Shown here piece by piece: positions 39,025 through 49,093 of a stretch of DNA of 64,000 nt. The stretch covers positions 35,212,755 to 35,276,754 of the forward strand of contig NC_053048.1 of NCBI RefSeq assembly GCF_003473485.1. Reading direction: 5' to 3'. Below the pieces are notes generated by a model. That model did no database searches and had not been told where the DNA came from. It saw only the letters and a list, made by a program, of their open reading frames with translations. The stretch is from Medicago truncatula. Its lineage: Eukaryota; Streptophyta; Magnoliopsida; Fabales; Fabaceae. Positions within the stretch are counted from its first letter, which is position 1. Each line of letters begins with the position of its first letter. The translations under genes and the position numbers were made by a program.

Positions 39025-40015
39025 ACTCTTTTTTTGTTTTGTTTGTTTGTTTTGCAAGCTTGCTTTACGGTTATGTTTTCAACTCATATTGCATTCGAAA
39101 AGGGTGGAATGTTAATAGCAAATTAATGGCTTTAATAGGAGTTAATTTTATGCAAAAATTACACGCTGCCATCTCACTTTCCATCGTTGAGGTATTCCTG
39201 ATTTTAGTGAACCTAAGTAATGTGGCACATCTTCAATGTTTGCCTATGCTTAATTTCTTAGACTTTTTTTTATCACTACCAAAGAACCTGCCGCCTGAAT
39301 CCTTATCGAACCACAAGGAGCCGATCGGGCTGTCGAACCCTTATCGAACCACAACCACGTTTTGATACCACTAGTTGTCCACGAAGGGAGTCCATGGACC
39401 ATCCACATTTGATGTAAAGATACGATGAATTTATAAGTCTCCCACTTATAAGCTATTCAACCTCCACTTTTTCAAGCAATGTAAGACTTCCAACTTACAC
39501 TTGTTACTGTTGCTATCATATTGAATGGATATGTGGTTAGTTTTTGGTGCGGACATGGTTGCGGCTGCTGTTTTGTGTCTAGCTTTCAACTGATAGTTTA
39601 GTTTAGAGTAGCTTTTGGTGAGGTAAGGGAAGGGAGTAAATGTGTTTTGGTTTCTGTTGGTATTTTGGTACACGTAGCAGAGGAGTTACTTTTGGTGTCC
39701 CTGGAGTATTACTTTTTGGCTTTATCCTCTTAATGCAGTTTTGCAATGGTTTAGATAAAATATTTTTACTTAAAAAAAAAGAATTACTGCTCTAAACTGA
39801 AAGCTTAATCAATACTTTAAAAGACAAAACACCATATAATTATCATTTACTGCAATACTTTAAAAGACTATTGTATTTCTCAATATATACCCATAAGACT
39901 AGAAAACTGCAAGCCATGCACATGCACCGTCCCAACAAAAAGGAAAGTGAAGTATTATTGATGTTTAAAAATCACAAGGTTCATGCCATATTAAACACAT
40001 TTCAATAAAACTGAA
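39025..40015. other. Spacer with retroelement debris
   Basis: Bases about 39345-39500 look like LTR-element debris (a TTTTGATACCACTAGTTGTCC boundary as at a primer-binding site). Bases about 39520-39780 look like a LINE 3' UTR on the plus strand, ending GGTTTAGATAAAATATTTTT and an A run. No gene is supported. Confidence 0.35.
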
Positions 40016-40995
40016 TTAATGTGCTAGAGAATCTATCTCATCTTCACGCCAATTGCGAATTTCCTCTAAGATCCCAGATGGTTGTCTTGTTGGATCGTTC
40101 GTAGACTCATTCTTGCACATAAGACATGATCTCTTTTCACAGGTGATAATCTTACACGAGATATTCATACGGTTCAATAGATTACGATGACTCGAGTATA
40201 ATTTAAGCCCATAATCTATAATGTCAGTGTGACATAAATTTACCACATCCAAATGTTCTAAGCTATTAAGTACACGACATAAAGCTCTATGGTTTATAGG
40301 CATGTCCCTAAAACTCAAGAACTTTAGATTTGGAGTGTATTTAACCAAAGACTCAGCTTCTTCTTGTCCAAAAAAACATGCGAACTTTAAGCTGGTGATG
40401 TTTTTGCAGTGTTTTCCAATCGCATCAAAAAATTTAAAATCATAGATACTTGTGGTAATAGTAATGGATTCAAGGCATCTCCATGATCTCATTGCGATTT
40501 CTAAACCATTTTTTGATATCTCACCGGACATAGGTAGCACTAACCTTTTGAGATTTGGAGTCCTACACATTAAACAAACACATAAAATAAGTAGTTTAAC
40601 CATCTATCAAGAAAAGAAAAAAAAAACACAAGAATAAGTTAAAAATGTTACCTTTCAGCAATCGATATTAAGTGCACATCTCTTAAATAGACACAATAAT
40701 TAAATATTACGCAACTTATGTTTTCACCACTCAAACTTGTAGCATACTTTAAGAATTGAGTCATTGTATTGCTTGACTGTTCATCGATCCAAGCATGTGG
40801 ACTCAAAGGTACACTCAGACTTCTTAAGCTCAAACTCCTTAGATCAAGTTTTCTCCAAAGTTCAGGAGCACGGCATGCTAAATTCCAAGATTTGCAAACC
40901 ATTGAAGCTACAACAAGGTCTGCAACATTGAGCATTGTGAAAATTCTCACCAGAATCTCATAAAACATGCTATCATTCGAATTATTTTTTGTCAT
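40016..40995 (-). CDS. F-box/LRR protein
   Basis: Two exons, 40995-40652 and 40562-40016, give 296 aa. An F-box lies near residues 8-55 (FYEILVRIFTMLNVADLVVA, VCKSWNLACRAPELWRKLDL). Leucine-rich repeats follow (TPNLKRLVLP, CKNITSLKFA, TPNLKFLSFRDM, LEHLDVVNLCHT), and then a Cys-rich tail (CEKRSCLMCKNE). The layout matches small plant F-box/LRR proteins of the SKIP19/FBL group. Such proteins bind a Skp1-like subunit and present targets to SCF ubiquitin ligases; the target here is unknown. A leader intron is likely: a TATA box at about 41402-41410, a leader ending near 41308 with donor AAGAG|GTTATG, and acceptor TTATGCAG|GAAAC right before the ATG. Confidence 0.85.
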
Positions 40996-41401
40996 GTTTC
41001 CTGCATAAATTATTATGAAAAAATTAATTTCACATGAATTGTTTCATTAATTAAACAATCTAATTGAGAATATATCATGGATATGATTTCTCTAAAAAAT
41101 TAAATTAAAGAAATCGATCAATTATATTAGAAGTCAACAATGTAACTAAAGCCCATAATTTATTAGATTCAACTTGATAATCAAGTTGCCTCTTGGTTTT
41201 TGGACATGTGAATTTACAAGTACAAAATGTAAGAAAAACATGTAGGAAATGGAACGTAAAAGGAGAACAAAACATGTACCAAGTTTAAAAAAATATGAAC
41301 ATAACCTCTTACTCTTACACTCAGATCCCAACAAAGGTGTTTGTCTCTCTCAAACTGTCAGACCAAAGACTGGAATATAGAGAAACCAAGACCTTAAAAT
41401 G

Positions 41402-41410
41402 AATATATAG
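41402..41410 (-). promoter_or_regulatory. TATA box of the F-box gene
   Basis: CTATATATTC on the minus strand lies about 30 bases before the likely transcript start of the F-box gene. Confidence 0.4.
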
Positions 41411-41419
41411 GCTTATTTA

Positions 41420-43280
41420 TTTTTTATATAAAAACAGAAATGCAATTATATATTCAAATTATTCCTTAAAAAAATGTGGCATTTCAACATGGTGCACTGA
41501 ACTAGCATTAGTCATTAGTCAACTACAATCAAATATATAAAAGAAAGTTTTGGCTCAAAAACCATTGAAATAAAAATATAAAAGATAGTTTGAAAACTTT
41601 AAATGAATTTTACACATAGTCAATTATATTTCATTTTTTTACACTATGGTTGAATAATAAAATATAATTGAATACATTCGGTGAATATGACCATCTTCTT
41701 CAATTTGGTCAGTTAGATGATCTTTTTAAAAGTATTTGATCGTCGTTTTATCTGATATGGTCAGAGACACCCCCTTCTGGACAAAAGTCAGTAGATAACT
41801 GCATATATGACATACATGGGGTTTCAGCTGCAGCTAAGGATCTTGACCCCGGTTGACTTGTACCGACTCTCAAAGGCACCTAAATCCACCACCTTCGATG
41901 ATTTGACTAGCTACATGCTCCATCAACTAATGTTTATGTTTCTTCACGCTCTTAGCCACCAACCTCGGTCTACCCCTCCTTCTTGGCATAACATATGTAG
42001 AAAACAAACAAGGCCTCCAAACATGAGATACCACTGATGGGGAGATCACGTAAGGTTTTCGCTCTATCTCCATACAGTTACGAGCAATAACATTCCTAGC
42101 TGGTGTACGTAATAGTATAACATACCTAGTTTCAGTTGCAAAACCTACTATTAATAGCAAACTGTATCTTTAAATCAATTCATTGTTGACTAGAAAATAA
42201 ATACCATTAAACAAAATATATAATGAATAAACATAGGTTCAAATTGAATTAAGGAGAACTAGTAGATTGCATGGTTTCAAATAGTATCATAGAGGTTCAT
42301 CATTCAATTATAATCTAATGAGTTTAGCTACTCATAATAGTAACAAAATACATAATCGAAGGTTAAAGGAATAATACATGCAAATAGTGTGACAATAATC
42401 TTCAATCTTGTTGACAAAGGTTGAAAATCGCCACTTCAGGTCGTAGGGATCGCACCTTATGTCTTTTAAGTCTTCAAAATTCATAATCAGTTGCATCTGG
42501 ATGAAATTTTGAAATTATAGATAATATTTCAGTATATGCTTGCGCGTCGCGTAGGACTCTACGTGCGTTACATGGGTTCAGTTGAACTAGCTTCACAGTT
42601 AGGCATAATGCATATCTAGCGTAGATTAACATTGTGTAATAGTATAATCTGAATCCATGGGAGTTCTGATTAGGGGAGGCATTGTTATATATTAGTACGT
42701 AGTCTAATTAGATGATTAGTAAAGTTTTTGGCTTAAGTCTTGGCAGATTACTTGGAATACAAGCAACCTAGGCCTTGCATCTAATACTTGTACTTGGCTA
42801 TAAATAAGCCTCTATTCTATCATTGTGGAATTGATTGAAACACTCCTTAAATCTCCCAAAAATAGTTTGGATTTACAGTGTTAGGCATTGTCATATTAGT
42901 CTCTGACCATAATAAACCTACAAATAAATCTTCTTTGTTTTAACTTAGAGTGAAGTACGATTGAATTCTTTGCTAATTGTTTATCTTGATCATTGTACAG
43001 GGACAAGAACCAAGGGGTTTCTCCATTTCTAGCATAATTAGAATTTTTTTATTGATAGTGGAGGAGCTTATCTCTCCCAGAGATGTAGGACCGAACTCTA
43101 TAATCAATTTGTATATATAATTCCTCTGCTCTCTTTCCTATCATTGTTCTGTTGCATTTTTCGACACAATCAGTGATTTAACTATTGCTACTGCATAATA
43201 ATAATTGTTTTAGCATTAAAAGGAAAAAAAATAAATACACAAATAGAAAACTTTTCCACTATTTGGTTTTCAAAAAGAAA
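41420..43280. other. Spacer with LTR-like debris
   Basis: I see no host gene. Bases about 41800-42200 on the minus strand and 42680-43190 on the plus strand have LTR-element features, such as a TGGTATC-type boundary near 42030 and a leader with CTATAAATAAGCC at 42799-42811. These appear to be old, broken fragments, possibly including a solo LTR. Limits and family are uncertain. Confidence 0.3.
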
Positions 43281-43285
43281 AAAAT

Positions 43286-44610
43286 AAGGGTTAAATATTT
43301 TTTTTTATCTATGTACATATATCAAATTTTCGTTTTAGTATCTCCAAAAATTTTCTTTGATTTTTAGATCCTAAAAATATGTTCATCACCACTTTTGATT
43401 TCAACTTTTAAATCAACTTATGTGTACTCTTCATATTTTTGAATGAAATTTTTTAGAAATGTTTATAACATTATAAGGTATTATTCTCTCCCAAAAAAAA
43501 TTATAATTTTTTTAACAAAATATGAATTAAATATAAAATTTTTATGTTTTTGACGCTTAAAATTTTATATTTAATTCATGTTTTGTTAAAAAAAAAATTA
43601 GAGATTCTTATAATGTTATAGACATTCCTGAAAAAATTCATTAAAAAATGTGAAGGATACACAAGAGTTGATTTAGAAGTAGGGAGCAAAAGTGGTGATC
43701 GAAAACTTTTGGGGACTACAACTCAAAGAATTTTTTTTAGGGGAATTAAAACAAAAAGTTAATATATTTATAGAGATCAAAAATATATTTGACCCAAAAA
43801 GTTTTTTAGTCTTTTTTATTTAGGTTAAATATGTTTTAGGTCCCTATAAATATATCAATTATTCATTTTAGTTCCCTAAATTTTTTTTAGACTTTTATTC
43901 CCTCAAAGTTTTACATCACTACTTTTTAGCCAACTCATGTCTAGCCTTCGTAATTTTAAGGAAATTTTTCAGATATTGGTAGAATATTATGACAATAACT
44001 CTAAAAAAAATTAGATTTTTTTTAACAAAATATGAATTTTTATGTTTCTGGCGCTGAAAAATTCATATTTAATTCATGTTTTGTTAAAAAAAAATCTCTA
44101 ATTATTTTTTGTAGAGATTGTCAAAATATTCTACACATTTTTGAAATATTTCACTAAAAAAAATATGAAGGTTAGACAAAAGTTGACTAAAAAGGATGAT
44201 AAAAAACTTTTGGGAGACTAATAGTTTAACAAAATTTTTAAGGGGACTAAAACAAAACATTAATATATTTATAGGGACTTAAAACATATTTAACCATTTT
44301 TATTTTTAGGTTAAATATGTTTTTAGTCTCTACAAAATCGTGATTTTTTAAGTTTAGTCCATATAAAATTTTAATGGTAATTTTAGTCCGCTTTTAAAAT
44401 TTATTTACAAAAAATTGATACTTTTGGTCTTAAAAAATAGATTCTAATGTATACTTTTGTTTGGTCCTCCAAAAAAGTTCTTATCAGTCCCTAAAAAAAA
44501 AATATTTCCTATAAAATACAAAGAAGACTAAAAGTGAATTTTTTTTTTTTAGAGCTAAACTTAAATGCTTATAATTTTGTAAGGACTATAAACATATTTT
44601 TATTTTGAAG
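43286..44610. mobile_element. Head-to-tail run of three MITEs of one family
   Basis: Three elements follow one another. 43286-43796 has ends GGGTTAAATATTTTTTTT and ATATTTGACCC. 43823-44297 has GGTTAAATATGTTTTAGGTC and GGGACTTAAAACATATTTAA. 44307-44608 has GGTTAAATATGTTTTTAGTC and GGACTATAAACATATTTTTA. Each is non-coding with long imperfect inverted ends. The first two also share an internal palindrome built on TGAATTAAATATAAAATTTT-type sequence. Confidence 0.6.
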
Positions 44611-44855
44611 GAGTAAGGACTAGAAACATGTGTAACCCCCTTTATTTGTTATTTTCTCTCTTGCTTTCTATGCAATTTCTATGCAACCAAATTAGAGAAG
44701 AAAATATATATACCTTTCCTTTCTTCTATTTTTTTTTCTTTTATCAAGTAACCGAAAATTCATCTCACTTTCTACTAAAAGTATATTCTTTCCTTTTTTT
44801 TTTGGTTTCCACTTTCTTTTCTTTTATTTCTTTTACCCTCACTTTTACATTTTTT

Positions 44856-44966
44856 TTTGTCAAATAGCCTAATAGTTAGAATTTACCTTTTTTAAGGTGA
44901 ATAAGTGGAGTGTCCGGATTGCATATAGTAATGCATATCCCTGCCAACTGAGTTGTGCTCACGGGG
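44856..44966 (+). mobile_element. Diverged tRNA-derived SINE
   Basis: Box A-like TAGCCTAATAGTTAGAATTT is followed by GTGGAGTGTCCGG and a tail CATATCCCTGCCAACTGAGT then GCTCACGGGGACC. Compared with the copy at 36757-36845, the box B segment is eroded. It ends in a Ser-codon-like CTCAC and is old. Confidence 0.5.
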
Positions 44967-45111
44967 ACCCTCACTTTCTTTTCTAAACCAAATAAAGTAT
45001 TAATATGAAGCAGCTTAAACTAAAAAAAAAAAAAAAAAAAAAAAGTTTGAGAAATTTGGAACCAACTTTATTATTGTATTAAAATCTAAAAATGTGAATT
45101 TTTTGTATAAA

Positions 45112-45151
45112 GTTGAGATGGCCGAGTTGGTCTAAGGCGCCAGATTAAGGT

Positions 45152-45184
<33 letters not shown>

Positions 45185-45192
45185 TCTCAACA
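45112..45192 (+). tRNA. tRNA-Leu (anticodon AAG), copy 3
   Basis: The 81-nt gene is the same as copies 1 and 2 in body sequence, but its acceptor stem is fully paired (GTTGAGA/TCTCAAC). AAG is the anticodon, boxes A and B are intact, and an (AT)n then T run follows. The flanks are unrelated to those of copies 1 and 2. Confidence 0.96.
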
Positions 45193-45233
45193 TTTATATA
45201 TATATATATATTTTTTTTTTTTGCTACATTAAC

Positions 45234-45264
45234 AAGGGCGTGGGTTCAAATCCCACTCTCAGCA
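45234..45264 (+). pseudogene. tRNA-Leu 3'-half copy
   Basis: Twenty-eight bases from the variable arm through the T arm (AAGGGCGTGGGTTCAAATCC onward, ending CTCTCA) repeat the matching part of the tRNA at 45112-45192, about 42 bp downstream. It has box B but no 5' half, so it cannot be a functional tRNA. Confidence 0.85.
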
Positions 45265-45269
45265 TATTT

Positions 45270-46110
45270 ACTTTTTGGCTTAAATATGTAAAAGGTATCT
45301 GTAATTTAGCGTGTTTTTGGTTTTAGTCTCTGTAAGTTTTTTTGTTCTAAAACAACCCTTGTAATTTCGAAACCTTTTGGAAATCATCCCTGCCGTCAGG
45401 TTCCGTCAACAAAAAAGCATTGCTTGGTAACGGAGACACACATGGCAGTTTCTGAGTTGGCAAAAGTTGCTGACGAAATGTTCATAGGACGAAAACCAAA
45501 AACGCAAATGTTCAGAGGGACGAAATTGAAAAAATGTAAATATCAAAATTTCAAATTTAAAAACAAGATCTTCTTCTTCTTCATCCCTCTTTTTTCTCTT
45601 GTTCATCTCCCTTCCCTTCCAATTTCTTTATCTCCCTAGAAAAAAACCCATCCCCTCGTGGCAATGTCTTCTCATTCCAATTGTGAATCTCCCTTCCCTT
45701 GCAACAGCTTTTGAGGCTACTCAATCTCAACCAAATGTGAATTCAGTTCTGACAAACACACCCAATTAATTACTATACTTAAAACAGTTAAGTGATTCTG
45801 CATCTTTTGTAGCAGTTTTATTTATGTATATAGCTTTATTACAAATTATCTTATCATTAAGTTTAATTACTATATTATAGAATTGTGTTTTCCATAGCTT
45901 TTCTGCTATGTGACAGTCAAACAACAATGTGGCAACTGCCTCCGTACAAACCTTTACACAAACTCAATCACATAACATTGAGGATACTGCCTTTGCACAG
46001 ACTCAATTACCCACCAATGAGGCAACCTACACAATAAATTAAACATATTAAGCTTTTAATTAAATTAAACTTTGTTAAAATTATACAACAATCATAGTAT
46101 TATAACAACG
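45270..46110. other. Transposon-like debris
   Basis: The stretch begins with a TTAAATATG end like the MITE family above and holds GGGACGAAA-type sequence. A short plus-strand start at 45664 (ATGTCTTCTCATTCC) matches the first codons of the GRF exon at 46252 on the other strand. No intact gene is present. Confidence 0.4.
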
Positions 46111-46117
46111 AACTCAC

Positions 46118-46252
46118 CGTAAAGGTTGGACATTTCCAATATCTCCTTTTAGGATTTTCATTTAAATTGGAGATGAACATCCTTATGATTTTGTTGCACC
46201 CACATATAGGCAATTCAATTGATGATGTATTAGCAATGGAATGAGAAGACAT
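46118..46252 (-). pseudogene. GRF-type zinc-finger exon, orphan
   Basis: One exon of 45 codons runs from an ATG to a consensus donor (ACG|GTGAGT). It encodes a GRF-like zinc finger: CGCNKIIRMFISNLNENPKR then RYWKCP, matching the C-x-C ... NPxRR[YF]xxC pattern. No downstream exon that would complete a protein is recognisable. In legumes this domain often occurs in short transposon-associated proteins. A plus-strand copy of only its first codons lies at 45664. Confidence 0.5.
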
Positions 46253-47100
46253 ATCCACGATGGGGTGAATTCACTCTAACACTTTTAAGATCAGTTGAAC
46301 TGGGTTAAAATATGATTGAACCGATCTTAAAAGTGTCAGCGTGAGTTATATCACGCGAAAAAATACCGAGCAAGAGTTTTTTTTTTTGAAAACTATCAAG
46401 AGTTAACTCTTGCTGAGTTAAAAGAATGAGTAATTTTAAAAGGGAGAAGAACAATTTTCCCTTAATATTCAAGACAAGCCCAAAAATGTTTTTTTAAAAA
46501 AATTGATAGAAAAATCACACTTGTCAAAAAACCATATATAGTAAAAATAATTTGGACCCTATATATTGTCAACCGCTTAAAAGTTTAAAATAAATCTTTT
46601 TAATACATTTTTTTTAATTTTATTTCTTTAGCAAGTGTTTCATATGCACTAGTTAGCATAACTCAAAGGACGCGAGGACAACACGAATTTTGGATCAACA
46701 TGTTTTTCAGAATCCCAAAAGTCTAAAGTTGATTTGGTTATACAAATTTTGGATTTGAATTTCTTTCCAAATGGAACTTGCTTAGCATTGGGATTTTGGA
46801 ATAGATTTACAACCAACCGCTCGAGCATCACTTTGAAAACTACTCCCAGCAGAAATGAAATTTCCAAGTAACTTCAGCAACCAACTAGTCCAAACAACCA
46901 CGTATATAGCTCAATTTTCTAACCCCTAGCCACAGTTCAAAATGTCAACATGCATTTTCCATGGTCCTTCACAAATTGGACCATGTCTCATTACTTAAAT
47001 CCATTCTTCTCAAACGTTTCCAAAACACAAAGGAAAATTAACATAAAGAAACAACCTCTCTCTTTCTCTCCTCTTTCCCTCACATTTCCTTCCAAAACAC
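46253..47100. other. Spacer and upstream region of the C2 gene
   Basis: A near-perfect hairpin at about 46278-46340 has arms CACTTTTAAGATCAGTTGAA and its partner TTGAACCGATCTTAAAAGTG. The rest is AT-rich, turning pyrimidine-rich towards 47040-47100. No gene is supported. Confidence 0.45.
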
Positions 47101-47102
47101 AC

Positions 47103-47110
47103 ATTTATAA
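47103..47110 (+). promoter_or_regulatory. TATA-like box of the C2 gene
   Basis: ATTTATAA lies in a pyrimidine-rich stretch about 280 bases before the start codon. Distance and context suit a promoter with a long leader. Confidence 0.35.
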
Positions 47111-47390
47111 CCCTCCACTTCTTTCCCGTTTCATTTTTCCATCAACCCTTCACTTCCCAAGATTCCTCAGCCCCAAAAGTACCCTATACACTGTTTTCAA
47201 CCTTTTGGAGCAAATTAGCTACATGGGTTTTAAAAGAGGTCTACTATACCGTGATCAAGTTAAGTCACCACATCAAATTTTATATCTTTGAACTTGTATC
47301 AGTCATATTTGATTGTGATTCTCTACGATATCAAAAAACATGACACAATTGTCATCAGAATCGTAAACATTGCTAGTTATCATAGAGGCG

Positions 47391-47894
47391 ATGTCTCGTA
47401 TTCTAGAAATAACCATTTTGAATGCAGAAAACCTCCATATGAATAAAAACTCCATAAATAAAAATGCATTTGTTTCTCTTAAGTGTGATTCAAGCAATGA
47501 AATTTGTTACTCCACCAAAGAAAATTCAGAAGAATGTGGTGGTGGAAGCTGTCTTGCATGGAATGAGACCCTTGTAATGGAGGCGCCATTGAATGCAAGG
47601 TATATAATAGCTGATGTGAAATGCAAAACATCATGGGGGAATATTAAAACTGTTGGAATGGCCAGAATACCAGTGTCAGATTTGTATTTGCAAGATGATC
47701 AAGTGCAATTTTTGAGTTATAGGTTATGGGACAGTAGGGTTAGGAGAAATGGTGTTATCAATATTTCAGTGACAGTAAAAGTGATGGAATATTCTAATCC
47801 GGTGACCGGAATTCCGGTGGCTGGTGATAACGGTTCTGATGGGGTTGTAACGGGGATTCCAGTTTGGTTAAGCAACATTCAAAGGGATTGTTAA
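47391..47894 (+). CDS. Small C2-domain protein, BAP/SRC2-like
   Basis: A 167-aa single-exon gene starts at the only suitable ATG (MSRILEITILNAENL). One C2 domain fills residues about 3-125 (KNAFVSLKC, LAWNETLVMEAP, LSYRLWDSRVRRNGVINISV). A short tail with two TGIPV copies follows. Family knowledge: BON1-associated proteins (BAP1/2) and SRC2-type C2 proteins bind membranes and modulate defence and cell-death or cold responses. Few acidic Ca2+-ligand positions are evident, so Ca2+ binding is doubtful. A TATA-like ATTTATAA at 47103-47110 and a CT-rich leader precede it. A short upstream frame begins at ATG 47223. The BAP2 assignment is tentative. Confidence 0.8.
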   Translation: MSRILEITILNAENLHMNKNSINKNAFVSLKCDSSNEICYSTKENSEECGGGSCLAWNETLVMEAPLNARYIIADVKCKTSWGNIKTVGMARIPVSDLYLQDDQVQFLSYRLWDSRVRRNGVINISVTVKVMEYSNPVTGIPVAGDNGSDGVVTGIPVWLSNIQRDC

Positions 47895-49090
47895 TTTGCT
47901 AGTAATATTAGTATATGTTTGGTATCACAACAAAATTTCGGTAAAACTCAAATTGTATACGTTATCCTGAATTGGAGCAAAAAAGAAAAAGAACATGTAT
48001 TTTCTGATTTGACTCCCTTGGAACAGGCATAATAAAGAGCAAAACCAAATAATCACCAAAATGAAAATGACAACTGAGGCAAGTATATATATAAATCATG
48101 ATTTGTTCAACTCTAATATGTATACTTTTAATTTGTGCTATCACCAATCATATGGAATAACAAAATTAAATTTTCTCATTTTTTGCTGTGACACAATCAC
48201 GCTGTTGCCGATCTCAATAATTAGATAAATGACCCGTCAATTATATTTTTAAATTGATTCAAAGAAATTAAAATACAAGTCGCCTGATCTTTATTCAACA
48301 TAGAAACACATGATACTGGGAGCTTTTCATAAATTTTACAATTTTCATCAAGTTAAATGTTTTAGTGGTATATGATTATTAGAAAGTAAACACCAATGAA
48401 TCATTTGAGAAAGCTTAAATATAGGACCACAACCACTGCTCTTTCACTCTACACTAAATTATTCAAATTATTTTTTATGTTAATGTGTTTTCTACTTTGA
48501 AACATAGGAGAAACTATTTTTGCTTTGAGAGAAACGGATGTTACAGTCCTCTCAATCCACAGAAACATTAAAACAAGCATGCAATAAATCAAGTAGTAAT
48601 CAACTATAAAAAATATTTCCATAGATCACAACACCTATTCACTCATTTGCCATATAAAACAACATATTTTTCTTCTAGCTTTATGACCTTGTCATTTAAG
48701 AGATATACTGTAAAATAAAACAATAGGTGGAACCTTAAGCAAGAAATGTAATTTCTATTGTAACTAGTCAAGTTATGAGCTAAAGTGAAAGGACTCAAAT
48801 TCTTCATATATACCAATGGAAACAAATTGTTCCCTTATATGGTTTGGTTGAAACCGCTGATTATAGACAACACGATGAAGCAAGTTGTTACCGACAAAAA
48901 TTAGAGAGGAAGAAATGAAACTAGTTTTCGAGTTTTGCGTCTATAACATTTAACGATGGAAATTAAAATTGAATTCCATTTTTTTCACCTTCAATTTTTG
49001 TCAGTGACTCTGGTAATGTACTTGCAACAAAGTGAATATGAGATTGTTGTGAAAAGGGTTATGCCGACCTTGTCAATGCAACAAGTAAAT
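47895..49090. other. AT-rich spacer between convergent genes
   Basis: I see no gene or defined repeat. The space should contain the 3' ends of the C2 gene (+) and the RING gene (-). Confidence 0.5.
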
Positions 49091-49093
49091 AGT

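Noticed and set aside
41807-42160. Overlapping open stretches as a host gene
   Set aside because: The surroundings look like old LTR-element debris and no host domain is visible.
46950-47291. A 113-codon open stretch upstream of the C2 gene as a separate protein
   Set aside because: It lies in a pyrimidine-rich promoter and leader, has no domain, and its composition follows the CT bias.
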